The notes under the pieces are model-generated. The model was given only the letters and a program-made list of their open reading frames with translations. It searched no databases and was not told the origin of the DNA. From Methanobacteriota archaeon (GTDB lineage Archaea > Halobacteriota > Methanomicrobia > Methanomicrobiales > Methanoculleaceae), in assembly GCA_016841955.1 (NCBI GenBank), contig JAENYE010000002.1, positions 189,344 through 253,343 of the forward strand: DNA of 64,000 nucleotides. The letters are read 5' to 3'. Each line of letters starts with the position of its first letter. Position 1 is the first letter of the stretch. Of the stretch, positions 17,462-25,641 are shown piece by piece. The translations under genes and the position numbers were made by a program.

Positions 17462-18191
17462 TTTCATACACGACCCTCTCCGCCAGCGCGATCTCTCGCG
17501 GAGCAAAGACGATCAGCGCCCGGGGGTCCTCTTCGATGCGGGTTGCCGTCCGGTTTTGGTTCTGCGGCTCGCCGCTCATGTCGATGACCACCCTCTCCGG
17601 GATCGGGTAGATCTCGACGGTGTGCCAGACTTCCGGGGTGGCAAAGGAGATCTCCTGTAAGGGGCGGAGCGTGCCGTTCTCGACAGCATAGATGTTCCCG
17701 TAGGTGTCGTCGTAGGTCCGGTTCTGCTCGTGGTAAAAGACCTTCAGGTTCATCCCCCTCTCGCCGTAGGAGATCTCGTTAAACGGGATGCTGTCGACGG
17801 CGGCGAGGACTTCAAGCGGGTGTGCACTGGCAGGCCGGTAATCGAGCCGCTGGGACGAGAGATAGGCGCTCCCGTTTCTGAGGACGAAGGCGGAGTGGAC
17901 CCAGGGCTCTCCTTCCATATCGGCGAAGAAGTGAAACCGTATCACGGTAAACGATCCGTTTGAATCGAAACTCATATCGAGCCTCGCCCCCTTCGCCGTC
18001 CGGTTATCGAACGGAATCTCGCTCTCCATCGCCTCCCAGATCTCGATGAGCGGGGGGTTGTACCGCTCCGTCGGGAGGACGGGGACGGTCTCGTAGTCGA
18101 TCGTCTCGTAGCCGGGCGGGACGTAAGAGGCACGCCAGAGAACGAACGCCACCACGACAACGATGCCGAGCGCAAGCCACCGTGTCCTCAT
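17436..18191 (-). CDS. Membrane-anchored extracytoplasmic protein, unknown function
   Basis: 251 residues. A single hydrophobic N-terminal segment (residues 5-20, WLALGIVVVVAFVLWRASYV) acts as signal anchor; the rest is a beta-rich soluble domain with repeated PSI-blast-invisible motifs (RLDMSFDSNGSFTVIRFHFF, VWHTVEIYPIPERVVIDMSG). I do not recognise the family. It starts with an ATGA overlap on the stop of the upstream PQQ-like gene, so the two are translationally coupled. The last five codons and the stop lie in the hairpin repeat array, which may have replaced the original end. Confidence 0.72.
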   Translation of the reverse strand: MRTRWLALGIVVVVAFVLWRASYVPPGYETIDYETVPVLPTERYNPPLIEIWEAMESEIPFDNRTAKGARLDMSFDSNGSFTVIRFHFFADMEGEPWVHSAFVLRNGSAYLSSQRLDYRPASAHPLEVLAAVDSIPFNEISYGERGMNLKVFYHEQNRTYDDTYGNIYAVENGTLRPLQEISFATPEVWHTVEIYPIPERVVIDMSGEPQNQNRTATRIEEDPRALIVFAPREIALAERVVYETTAGTAGV

Positions 18192-19801
18192 GCGATCGAA
18201 CTCCCGGCGATGAGGTAGCCGCCGTCTGCCGTCCCGATGCCCCGGAGCGAGTAGAGATCGATCTCGATCGGCTGCTCCTGCCGCCAGACCTCGCTGCCCG
18301 CAATGTCCCTACCGACGAGCGTGACGCCCGCATCGGCGGGAGCTATCGAGAGGTACCCGCCCGATGATGAGACCACGACCCCGCCATCGTCATCGACGGC
18401 ATGGTAATCCGTCATATTGCCGTTCTCGTCCAGTGAGAAGAGGTAGCCCTGGTTTGCCCTTTCAACGCCGCCCCAGATATTCTCGGGGAAGGTCGTCGAC
18501 CGGTAGAGGACGGCAAACCGGCCCGGCTCCGTCTCCCGGGCGCCCAGGAGTTCGTCGAGCCCAACGCTTCCGAAATCCCGCTTCCAGAGGACGGTGCCGT
18601 TTTCATCCAGGCGGACCGCCTGGAGATACACCTCGAAATGGTCCCCGACAAAGACGTTTCGCCCCTCTACAAAGACGAGAACGCCACCATCAGGGGCCGG
18701 ATAGATCGGGTGGTAGTCGATACCGCCCGCATCATCGAGCGAAGTCTGCCAGAGCCGCGTGCCGTCGTCACAAAAGCAGGCGACCCGGTCCTCCCACGCC
18801 GCGACGTACCGATCCTCGGCAGGAGCGAGCAGGGAGACGGGTGCCATTCCCTGGCTCTCGTCGACAAAGGACTGCATCCAGACCTGCCTGCCCCCGGCAT
18901 CGACCCGGACGATCCCGGGCGCCTCCGTGGCAACCAGGAACCCACCGCCGGGGACCGGGGCGAGCGCGGTCACGCGGCCGAATCCGATCTCGAACGCCAG
19001 CCGGTCAAGGGAGCCCCCGTCTTCGTCGTAGGTGAGGATATGCACCGTGTTCCCCTCCTGACCGTACTCCGTGACCCCGAGAGCGTAGCCGTCCCGGCAC
19101 TCGGCCAGGACGTCGGGCCGGTCGTAGGCGCCGATATCGGCCCGCGCCTCCCACTCGATATCGCCTGTGGAGGATACCTTGAGAAGCAGGATGTCGGTCT
19201 CCGGTGCGGGTGCGCCGCCGGAGTAGGGCGCGGGAGGGATGATGCCCGCGGCGATTCCGGCCATCGCAAGGAGCGGCGAGACGGCGATGAACGCGACCGC
19301 GACCACCGCAAGCGGGAGAAGGTCCCGGTGCCCATTCGGCCGCTCCGGATCGAGGAACGACGCGACCAGCCCCCCGATCCCGGCGACCAGCATCGCGCCG
19401 CCCACGAGGAGGATTACCTGCCCCCGGGTCGCGATCAGCGACCCGACGAGGTAGGCGGGATCGCCCACGAACAGCAGCGTCCGGGCGGTGATTGCGGCGA
19501 CTGCGCCGGCGAGGACGGCGGAGAGGAACCGGGTGCGTCGCGAGGCGGTGCCGTTGGCGTACGCCGAGAAGAACCCCGCACAGAAGAGGACGAGCAGGAT
19601 CGAGACATACACGTGCGTCATCCCGAACCCCGACAGAGTCTGGTTATAGACGAACGAGCCATTCCAGCAGTGCGAGAGCGCCCCCACCACCCCGAGGAAG
19701 GCTGCCCCGGCAAGAAGCCCGATACCGATCGCAGTGACGACAAGGCGTTGCCGCCCGGGACGAGGCATCGCCGCAGGTGCCTGTTCCCCCGGATCCATCA
19801 T
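18188..19801 (-). CDS. Polytopic membrane protein with extracytoplasmic PQQ-like beta-propeller
   Basis: 537 residues. Residues 1-205 hold five or six helices (VVTAIGIGLLAGAAFLGVVG, VSILLVLFCAGFFSAY, FLSAVLAGAVAAITARTLL, VILLVGGAMLVAGIGGLVAS, LLPLAVVAVAFIAVSPLLAM). From about 215 a repeat pattern begins (LLKVSSTGDIEWEARADIG, VDAGGRQVWMQSFVDES, CDDGTRLWQTSLDD, LDENGTVLWKRDFGS) typical of PQQ-like propellers. The propeller resembles that of the secreted neighbour at 14764, so the block may be a set of related surface proteins. It lies divergent from a membrane-anchored regulator, 138 bp apart. Confidence 0.8.
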   Translation of the reverse strand: MMDPGEQAPAAMPRPGRQRLVVTAIGIGLLAGAAFLGVVGALSHCWNGSFVYNQTLSGFGMTHVYVSILLVLFCAGFFSAYANGTASRRTRFLSAVLAGAVAAITARTLLFVGDPAYLVGSLIATRGQVILLVGGAMLVAGIGGLVASFLDPERPNGHRDLLPLAVVAVAFIAVSPLLAMAGIAAGIIPPAPYSGGAPAPETDILLLKVSSTGDIEWEARADIGAYDRPDVLAECRDGYALGVTEYGQEGNTVHILTYDEDGGSLDRLAFEIGFGRVTALAPVPGGGFLVATEAPGIVRVDAGGRQVWMQSFVDESQGMAPVSLLAPAEDRYVAAWEDRVACFCDDGTRLWQTSLDDAGGIDYHPIYPAPDGGVLVFVEGRNVFVGDHFEVYLQAVRLDENGTVLWKRDFGSVGLDELLGARETEPGRFAVLYRSTTFPENIWGGVERANQGYLFSLDENGNMTDYHAVDDDGGVVVSSSGGYLSIAPADAGVTLVGRDIAGSEVWRQEQPIEIDLYSLRGIGTADGGYLIAGSSIA

Positions 19802-19821
19802 AGTGGGAGCTGGGACGCGAG

Positions 19822-19843
19822 ATTATATACGGTTTCTGTGCCG
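19822..19843 (-). promoter_or_regulatory. TATA box plus shared CGGCACAGAAA element
   Basis: Minus-strand CGGCACAGAAA-CC-GTATATAATC, with the TATA about 25 nt before the ATG at 19801, implying a nearly leaderless message. It matches the element before the gene ending at 16449. Confidence 0.55.
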
Positions 19844-19939
19844 GCTGTCTATCCACAGGCCCCGGTTTCCCCGTACCCGGGCGGTGATGGTCGCCGACAA
19901 AGCGCAAAGGTCAAGAGTCCGCACCGCAATTCCTGTAGC

Positions 19940-20749
19940 ATGCGACGCCGGACGGCTGCCGTACTCCTGATCATCATCCTTCTCGCCGCTCTTCCCATCT
20001 CTGCGGCCGCCACCGGGTACACGGTCAGGCCGGCCGGCGACCACATACCCGACGGCCCGCCCCGGGAACTGACGCCCATCGAGTGGTGGCAGGTCCCGCC
20101 CCAGGTGCTGATAACCAGCCTGCTCATCGGAACCTCCCCCGAACTCCTGGTCGTCGTCAACGTCCTGTTCCTGTTGAACGTCTGGCTCTTCTTCGGCTAC
20201 CGCCGCATCGCAAAACGCGCCGCACTCGAACACGAGACCAGAACGGCGATCTACGACCACATTCGCGCCCACCCGGGCATCCGTCTCGGCACCCTCGCTC
20301 AAGACCTCGGGATAAACCGGGGGACCCTGAGATATCACCTCGGGAAGCTGCAGGAGTTCGGGATGATCGCCACCGCCGCGGTCGAAGGACAGACGGGGTA
20401 CTTCGAGAACCGGCAGAAGTACTCGGTTCTCGAAGAGAAGGTGCTCATCCACCTCCGGAACCGGAACACTCAGGAGATCCTCGCCATCCTGCTGGAGAGC
20501 CCGGGGACATCGCGGCGTGAGCTTGCGGAACGGATCGGGATCACCGCCTCGTCGGTCTCGTGGCATCTGCGGCGGTTAAAGACCGACGGGATCGTGCTCC
20601 AGGAGAAGACGGGGGGAGACGTCCGGTATTCCCTGTCGAGAGAGTCGGCGGCGTTTGTCGAGGAGCGTGCGGGCAGCAGGCCGGCGGGGTCCGTGGATTG
20701 CCGGGACCCCGAGAGGCGTGAGGGGGCGGGCGTCGGGATTGATGGGTGA
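19940..20749 (+). CDS. Membrane-anchored double winged-helix transcriptional regulator
   Basis: 269 residues. Signal peptide at about 1-24, a short outside segment (25-55), one transmembrane helix (58-86, VLITSLLIGTSPELLVVVNV on), then two winged helices: about 95-150 (LGTLAQDLGINRGTLRYHLG) and 168-235 (RRELAERIGITASSVSWHLR). This is the layout of archaeal membrane-bound wHTH proteins related to the ArsR/MarR type. The outer part could sense the envelope. It is divergent from the exported-protein block, which is the natural candidate for its control (inference). The C-terminal 30 residues are disordered and Gly/Arg-rich. Confidence 0.85.
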   Translation: MRRRTAAVLLIIILLAALPISAAATGYTVRPAGDHIPDGPPRELTPIEWWQVPPQVLITSLLIGTSPELLVVVNVLFLLNVWLFFGYRRIAKRAALEHETRTAIYDHIRAHPGIRLGTLAQDLGINRGTLRYHLGKLQEFGMIATAAVEGQTGYFENRQKYSVLEEKVLIHLRNRNTQEILAILLESPGTSRRELAERIGITASSVSWHLRRLKTDGIVLQEKTGGDVRYSLSRESAAFVEERAGSRPAGSVDCRDPERREGAGVGIDG

Positions 20750-20900
20750 GAGCACAAAGGACGGCGTTTTTTGCCCGACCGATGAGACTCGATGCAGGAC
20801 CGCAGCGGTTTTCCAGGGCGGGTACCTTCACGGACCGGGCGAGATCCGGAACGGATATGAATAATTCTCCGGAAACAACCATATTCAGGCTGCGACCACG

Positions 20901-21149
20901 ATGAACCCCTTCCGTATCCGCACCGAACGCCTCGACCTGATCCCTGCCACGCTCCAGATCCTCGAAAGTGACCGGGACGACCGTCGAAAACTCGCCCGCC
21001 TCATCGATGCCGCCGTCCCGGGATCGTGGCCGCCGCCGCTGCTCGACGACGAGACGCTCTCAGAGTTCATCCGGATGACGGCGGAGAACGCCGACCCGTT
21101 CTTCATCACCTGGTACTGGGTACGCGACGACCGGGTCCCAATCGAATAA
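20901..21149 (+). pseudogene. Truncated GNAT N-acetyltransferase
   Basis: 82 residues that match only the N-terminal half of a GNAT acetyltransferase: IRTERLDLIPATLQIL is the opening strand-helix, and DPFFITWYWVRDDRVPIE leads towards the strand before the acetyl-CoA loop. The frame stops at TAA 21147-21149 right there, without the R/QxxGxG/A acetyl-CoA-binding motif. The convergent metallo-hydrolase gene ends at 21157, so there is no room for the rest. Most likely a deletion remnant; whether it is still translated is unknown. Confidence 0.75.
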
Positions 21150-21156
21150 CCGCTTC

Positions 21157-22011
21157 TCAGCCCCCGGTCCCGTAGAGGTATCTCCCGCTGATATCGAGGA
21201 TGTACTCGCCCCGGTAGAACGGATACTTCCCGACCAGGTGCCGCTTTAAGGTCGGGACGTCGTTGCTCGCCGCAAGCGCAGACTTTGCGTCCTCGAGGTA
21301 CCCCGCCATATCCGCGAGCGCCTGCATGTTCGCCGGCAGCCCGTGCCCCGAAAGGACGAAGTCGTACTCCTTCTCCTGGAACCGGCGGAGGTGGGCGAGC
21401 CAGGGGTCCATATCTTTCTGCTGCAGGAAGACGTGGACCCGGTTGTAGACGAGGTCCTGGACGATGAGCACGCGGTTCTCCGGGAGTTCGACGACAAGGT
21501 TGACGCCGGCCTCGGCCCCGTCGACCTTCTCGTAGGCAAGCGTCACGCCGTCGACGGTCTCGGTCCCGGGCCGGACGATGTGCTCCGGCACCACCACCGT
21601 CCCCGTGATCGCGTCGCCGAAGGTCGGCGCGTATGCCTGGATCATGGCCTCCCCGCCACCTCTGATCTGGTCCGCAACCTCTTCCAATGCGTAGATCGGG
21701 GCATCCCTGAAGAATTCGCACCCGAACCAGTGGTCCGGATGGCTGTGCGTGACGATGACGCGGTCGATCGGTTTGCCCAGGCTGTCGGCATACCTGCGGA
21801 ACTCCTCTGCGTGAGGACGGAGAAACTGCGTGTCGATGACGATCAGCCCGTTCTCGGTCTCGAGGATGTGCGAGTTGACGAAGACCGCTGCCTCCGGCGC
21901 TTCGTAGGTATGTATCCTCAGGTTTTCCAGGGGAATAACGGTCATAACCCCGAGCTCGGGCAGAGATCCCGGACGTCTTCGGGGCACCACTTCTACGGTC
22001 TGGGGATTCAT
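21157..22011 (-). CDS. MBL-fold metallo-hydrolase
   Basis: 284 residues. The zinc-binding signature THSHPDHWFG (HxHxDH) lies near residue 90; later metal ligands would be in VQDLVYNRVHV and the LSGHGLPANM region, the latter characteristic of the family. Substrate unknown; quinone-binding or beta-lactamase-like subfamilies are possible. Start at ATG 22011 has GGCGGTG 3 nt before, preferred over the in-frame GTG at 22023. A minus-strand TATA (TACATATAG, 22036-22044) about 28 nt upstream would give an almost leaderless transcript. Confidence 0.87.
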   Translation of the reverse strand: MNPQTVEVVPRRRPGSLPELGVMTVIPLENLRIHTYEAPEAAVFVNSHILETENGLIVIDTQFLRPHAEEFRRYADSLGKPIDRVIVTHSHPDHWFGCEFFRDAPIYALEEVADQIRGGGEAMIQAYAPTFGDAITGTVVVPEHIVRPGTETVDGVTLAYEKVDGAEAGVNLVVELPENRVLIVQDLVYNRVHVFLQQKDMDPWLAHLRRFQEKEYDFVLSGHGLPANMQALADMAGYLEDAKSALAASNDVPTLKRHLVGKYPFYRGEYILDISGRYLYGTGG

Positions 22012-22035
22012 AGCACCGCCCACTGGAAACTCTCT

Positions 22036-22044
22036 CTATATGTA
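22036..22044 (-). promoter_or_regulatory. TATA box for the metallo-hydrolase gene
   Basis: Minus-strand TACATATAG centred about 29 nt before the ATG at 22011. Confidence 0.45.
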
Positions 22045-22197
22045 CCTAGAGGGTGACCCGGGCGGGAAGATCCCTGCAACCCGCCTTGCCTCACCCTCCT
22101 GTGCGGCGCACCGGCCGGCATGATTCCGGGACACCCCACGGAGCCCCGAAACGCGGAGTAAACCCCGGCACTCCGGCAGGACGGAGCCCCGCACAGG

Positions 22198-22210
22198 AAC
22201 ATATATGAAG
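22198..22210 (+). promoter_or_regulatory. TATA box for the Hsp20 gene
   Basis: AACATATATGAAG about 65 nt before the Hsp20 ATG at 22270; predicted transcription start near 22228, leader about 40 nt. Confidence 0.45.
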
Positions 22211-22269
22211 TGTTCGCCCCCTGTGAGCCTGCCGATACTGCAGGTACAGTGAGGCAGGAAGTGGTAACC

Positions 22270-22956
22270 ATGGCATGGAGAAGACCGGCGCGTGAATTCT
22301 GGAGCGAATTCGACACGATGCTCGGAGATATGCAGAGGCAGTTTGGCGAGACGATGGAGCGCCTCTCGGGAGCCGCACAGCAGGCACCCCTGCCCGGCGG
22401 AACCGGGGCGGTTGTCGACGTCCTGGAACACGATACGGACGTCGTGGTCGTTGCCGACCTCCCGGGGGTGGAGAGGCAGGATATATCGGTCCGGCTTCTC
22501 GACCCGAGGACACTGCGGATCACCGCCCGGCGGGAGGAGGCGAAAGAGGAGAGACTGGCGGGATACCACATGCGTGAACGGAGGATCGGAGCGATCTCCC
22601 GGACGGTCTCCCTCCCCACCGACGTCAGGGACGAGGGGGCACACGCCACCTTCAAGAACGGCGTCCTCGAGGTGCGGCTGCAGAAGGTTGCCGAGGCCCG
22701 CGGCAAGGAGATCACGGTGAGCGAAGAGGCCGAGCAGGTCGCGGAGCAGCGGAGAGAGCAGGTGGAAAAAGAGTACCGGGAGGACAGGGAGAAGGTGAAG
22801 CCGTCCGGGTACTTAAGCCCCCGCGACATACAGGAAGCAGCGCAGAAGATCGAGATCGAGGATAGGGGGAGCCCCGAAGAGCAGAAGACGGCCGCAGAGC
22901 TCCGCCAGCAGAAGGAGAGGATGTACGAGGAAGGAAAGAGAAAACTCGCGGGGTAG
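22270..22956 (+). CDS. Hsp20/alpha-crystallin small heat-shock protein with long charged tail
   Basis: 228 residues, against 140-165 for most family members. The alpha-crystallin domain spans about 45-150: VVDVLEHDTDVVVVADLPGV, LRITARREE, ISRTVSLPTDV and the A-x-x-x-N-G-V-L signature as ATFKNGVLEVRL (126-137). Small heat-shock proteins bind unfolding proteins without ATP. From residue 150 on, the tail is about 80 residues of Glu/Lys/Arg/Gln with coiled-coil character, and the usual C-terminal IxI motif is replaced by IEIE at 195-198. Start at ATG 22270 has GGAAGTGG 4 nt upstream; an upstream extension to 22210 lacks similarity. Confidence 0.9.
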   Translation: MAWRRPAREFWSEFDTMLGDMQRQFGETMERLSGAAQQAPLPGGTGAVVDVLEHDTDVVVVADLPGVERQDISVRLLDPRTLRITARREEAKEERLAGYHMRERRIGAISRTVSLPTDVRDEGAHATFKNGVLEVRLQKVAEARGKEITVSEEAEQVAEQRREQVEKEYREDREKVKPSGYLSPRDIQEAAQKIEIEDRGSPEEQKTAAELRQQKERMYEEGKRKLAG

Positions 22957-23033
22957 GCGGCACGAAAAGCCGGCTATGTTGAAATCCTCCCCCAGAGGAC
23001 GAATCACTTCCGGATTATCCATACATCACCAAC

Positions 23034-23102
23034 TCACGCGAAGGCGCGAAGAACGCGAAGGAAACTGTCAACACTCATCTGGACTTCGCGGCTTCGCGTG
23101 AG
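23034..23102. repeat. CACGCGAAG-type inverted repeat
   Basis: TCACGCGAAG near 23034 is mirrored by CTTCGCGTGA at 23092-23101, with internal copies of CGCGAAG. The same elements recur at 55282-55330 and 55417-55500, always between genes. It could form a long imperfect hairpin after the Hsp20 gene. Confidence 0.75.
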
Positions 23103-23181
23103 GCAACATCACCGACCACTATTGGTAACCGGATGTTATCCGGAGGTTGTGGAAAGCATTTTAACAGGGCCGGACAGCCCG

Positions 23182-23922
23182 TCATCCCACGAGGTCCCGG
23201 ATGGCCTCGAACCCCGCCTCGATCGTATCCAGGTAACGCCGGTTGCGCCCGCCCGGATACGGCATACAGAGGAGACGGTTCTCCTCGAAGAGGCTCTCCC
23301 GGAGGTCTCCCGGGATCCCGGTGATCGTCCCGACGCCGGAGAGGGCGCTCGCGTACGGTTCGATCTCGCGAAGGGCGGTGAGCGCCGTATTCCCGAGGGC
23401 GACGACGTATTCCGGGGCGAGATCGGCGATCTCAGGCCTGAGGACCTCCCGGGCGCTCGTCCTGACGAGGTCGTTCGGGATGGCCGCCTTCCGGTTCTTC
23501 CGGAAGACGCACTTGACCGTGTCGACGAGGAAGAAGTTCCTGGCGAAGAGTTCGAGATTCTCCCGGCGCGACCCTCCGTCGAGCCCGAGCAGCGAAAAAA
23601 GGTTCTCAGCGAGCCCTAAGGAGAGCGGCGAGCCGCCACGGCGACACCGCACGTCGTAGCGGTCGTTCCAGAAGTAGGGGTAGTCGGGGCTACGGCAGTC
23701 GCGGGGTCCGGCAACTTCGCGCCGGCCGGCGGACCAGGGCGGGGACTCGGCGACGAAGAGGACCGTTACGCGGCCGGATCTCCGGGCTGCGGCCCCGCAG
23801 GCATCGTGGGGCAGGTGGCCGGGCAGGAGGACGCCGTGGAGGTCCGGGCGCTCGCGCGCGTAGCGGAGGTAGACCTCACGCATCGCCGCGGCGCTCACCG
23901 GCGGGGAATGCCGAAGATCCAT
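23182..23922 (-). CDS. Uracil-DNA-glycosylase-superfamily-like protein
   Basis: About 246 residues. VTVLFVAESPPW (near 50-61) resembles motif A of the UDG superfamily (GEAPG-like with ESPP), YFWNDRY follows as in archaeal UDG-like proteins, and YVVALGNTALTAL (near 172-184) resembles the segment leading to motif B. A role in removing damaged bases is possible but the catalytic residue cannot be fixed by eye. The start at 23922 is uncertain; an ATG at 23883 is also possible. It is divergent from the DEAD-box gene. The open frame continues far beyond, antisense to the helicase, which I regard as non-coding. Confidence 0.65.
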   Translation of the reverse strand: MDLRHSPPVSAAAMREVYLRYARERPDLHGVLLPGHLPHDACGAAARRSGRVTVLFVAESPPWSAGRREVAGPRDCRSPDYPYFWNDRYDVRCRRGGSPLSLGLAENLFSLLGLDGGSRRENLELFARNFFLVDTVKCVFRKNRKAAIPNDLVRTSAREVLRPEIADLAPEYVVALGNTALTALREIEPYASALSGVGTITGIPGDLRESLFEENRLLCMPYPGGRNRRYLDTIEAGFEAIRDLVG

Positions 23923-24007
23923 CCCTGTACGTTCGCTGCGAGGACGGATATCGTTACCGGGCGCCCGACCGGTCCCGGCGGGAGATGCGCGAAACCATGT
24001 AGATGCG

Positions 24008-24017
24008 ACATATAAAG
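24008..24017 (+). promoter_or_regulatory. TATA box for the DEAD-box gene
   Basis: ACATATAAAG centred about 30 nt before the ATG at 24043, implying a leader of only a few bases. Confidence 0.5.
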
Positions 24018-24042
24018 AGGTAGCAACGCCAAGAAGTGGTGA

Positions 24043-25641
24043 ATGGAGAACAATATCACCTTCCAGGAATTCAATATCTCGCAAACGACACTTCGCGCAA
24101 TAGAAGATATGGGCTTTGAGGAGCCCACGCCCATCCAGGTCAGCACAATACCGGCGATACTCGAAGGACGCGACGTGACCGGCCAGGCCCAGACCGGGAC
24201 CGGGAAGACAGCAGCATTCGGCGTTCCGGCGATCGAGCGTGTCGACCCCGACAGCCGGGAGACACAGGTCCTCGTCCTCTCTCCCACCCGGGAACTCGCC
24301 ATCCAGACCGCCGAGGAGTTCGCCCGCCTGGCAAAACATCACCGGGGCATCAACATCCTCCCGATCTACGGCGGCCAGCCGATCGACCGGCAGTTCCGGG
24401 CACTGCAACGCGGCGTCCATGTCGTCGTCGGGACCCCGGGAAGGGTGCTCGATCACCTCGACCGCGGGACCCTCTCGTTCGGCGGGGTGAAGCTCGTCGT
24501 CCTCGACGAGGCCGACCAGATGCTGGACATGGGCTTTCGCGAAGATATCGAGAAGATCCTCGACGAGACCCCGCGGGACCGCCAGACGGTCCTCTTCTCG
24601 GCCACCCTCCCGAAACCCATCCTCGAGATCTCGAAAAAGTTCCAGAAGGACCCCGAGTTCATCTCGGTCGCACGCCGGGAAGTGACCGTCCCGCAGATAG
24701 AGCAGCTCTACCTCGAGGTGCGGAGCAGGGACAGGCTCGAGATCCTCACCCGGTTGCTCGATATGTACGACCCGGACCTGACACTGATCTTCTCGAACAC
24801 CAAACGGGGTGTCGACGACCTGACCACCCACCTCCAGGCCCGCGGTTACTTCGCCGAAGGCCTCCACGGGGACATGAAACAGATCCTGCGTGACCGGGTG
24901 ATGGCGAAGTTCCGTGCGGGGACCATCGACATCCTGGTCGCGACGGACGTCGCCGCACGGGGTATCGACGTCGAGGACGTCGACCTGGTCATCAACTACG
25001 ACGTCCCGCAGGACATCGATTACTACATCCACCGCATCGGCCGCACGGCACGAGCCGGACGCGCCGGACGGGCCGTCACGTTCGTGGGCCCGAAGGAATA
25101 CTTCAAGCTCCGGACGATCCAGAACTACACCAAAATCAAGATCGCCCGCATCCCGCTCCCGACACAGGGAGACGTCGAGGAGAGCCGGACGCGGAAACTC
25201 ATCGACCGGGTACAGCAGGTCATAGACGAGGGCAGCCTCGAGCGTTACGTGAATCTCATCGAACGGATCATATCCGAAGACTACACCTCGCTCGAGGTCG
25301 CCGCCGCCCTCCTGAAACTGGAACTCGGCGGGACCGGGCCGGCCGACAGGGGCCAGGGCCTGCCCCAGGATATCGGGCCGGCCCAGGGGTTGGCTCTTCT
25401 CAGGATCCCGCTCGGGAGAGAGCACCAGATCAGGCCGAAGGACATCGTCGGTGCTCTCGCGGGCGAGACCGGGATTCCCGGCAGCGCCATCGGTGCGATC
25501 AACATCTACGATACCTACTCCACCGTCGACGTGCCCCTCGATGCGGCGGACAGGGTCATCGAGGGGATGAAAGGAAAGACCATCGCAAGGGTCAGGCTGA
25601 CCCGGCCGATCGAGGTCGTCGGAGCGCCGGGCGGGCGGTAA
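24043..25641 (+). CDS. DEAD-box ATP-dependent RNA helicase with DbpA-type RNA-binding domain
   Basis: 532 residues. All helicase motifs are present: Q motif FEEPTPIQ (27-34), AQTGTGKTAAF (motif I), PTRELA (Ia), TPGR (Ib), DEAD in VVLDEADQMLDMGF (II), SAT (III), then FSNTK (IV), ATDVAARGIDV (V) and HRIGRTARAGR (VI). After a helical linker, residues about 450-525 form a small RRM-like DbpA domain (RIPLGREHQIRPKDIVGALA, IGAINIYDTYSTVDVP), which in bacteria binds ribosomal RNA. A role in ribosome assembly or RNA unwinding in the cold is likely. The bacterial-type architecture may reflect old transfer. Confidence 0.95.
   Translation: MENNITFQEFNISQTTLRAIEDMGFEEPTPIQVSTIPAILEGRDVTGQAQTGTGKTAAFGVPAIERVDPDSRETQVLVLSPTRELAIQTAEEFARLAKHHRGINILPIYGGQPIDRQFRALQRGVHVVVGTPGRVLDHLDRGTLSFGGVKLVVLDEADQMLDMGFREDIEKILDETPRDRQTVLFSATLPKPILEISKKFQKDPEFISVARREVTVPQIEQLYLEVRSRDRLEILTRLLDMYDPDLTLIFSNTKRGVDDLTTHLQARGYFAEGLHGDMKQILRDRVMAKFRAGTIDILVATDVAARGIDVEDVDLVINYDVPQDIDYYIHRIGRTARAGRAGRAVTFVGPKEYFKLRTIQNYTKIKIARIPLPTQGDVEESRTRKLIDRVQQVIDEGSLERYVNLIERIISEDYTSLEVAAALLKLELGGTGPADRGQGLPQDIGPAQGLALLRIPLGREHQIRPKDIVGALAGETGIPGSAIGAINIYDTYSTVDVPLDAADRVIEGMKGKTIARVRLTRPIEVVGAPGGR

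Noticed and set aside
17196-17587. Short frames with repeated peptide units in the tandem repeat array
   Set aside because: The repetition comes from the 45-bp DNA repeat (a multiple of three), not from protein selection.
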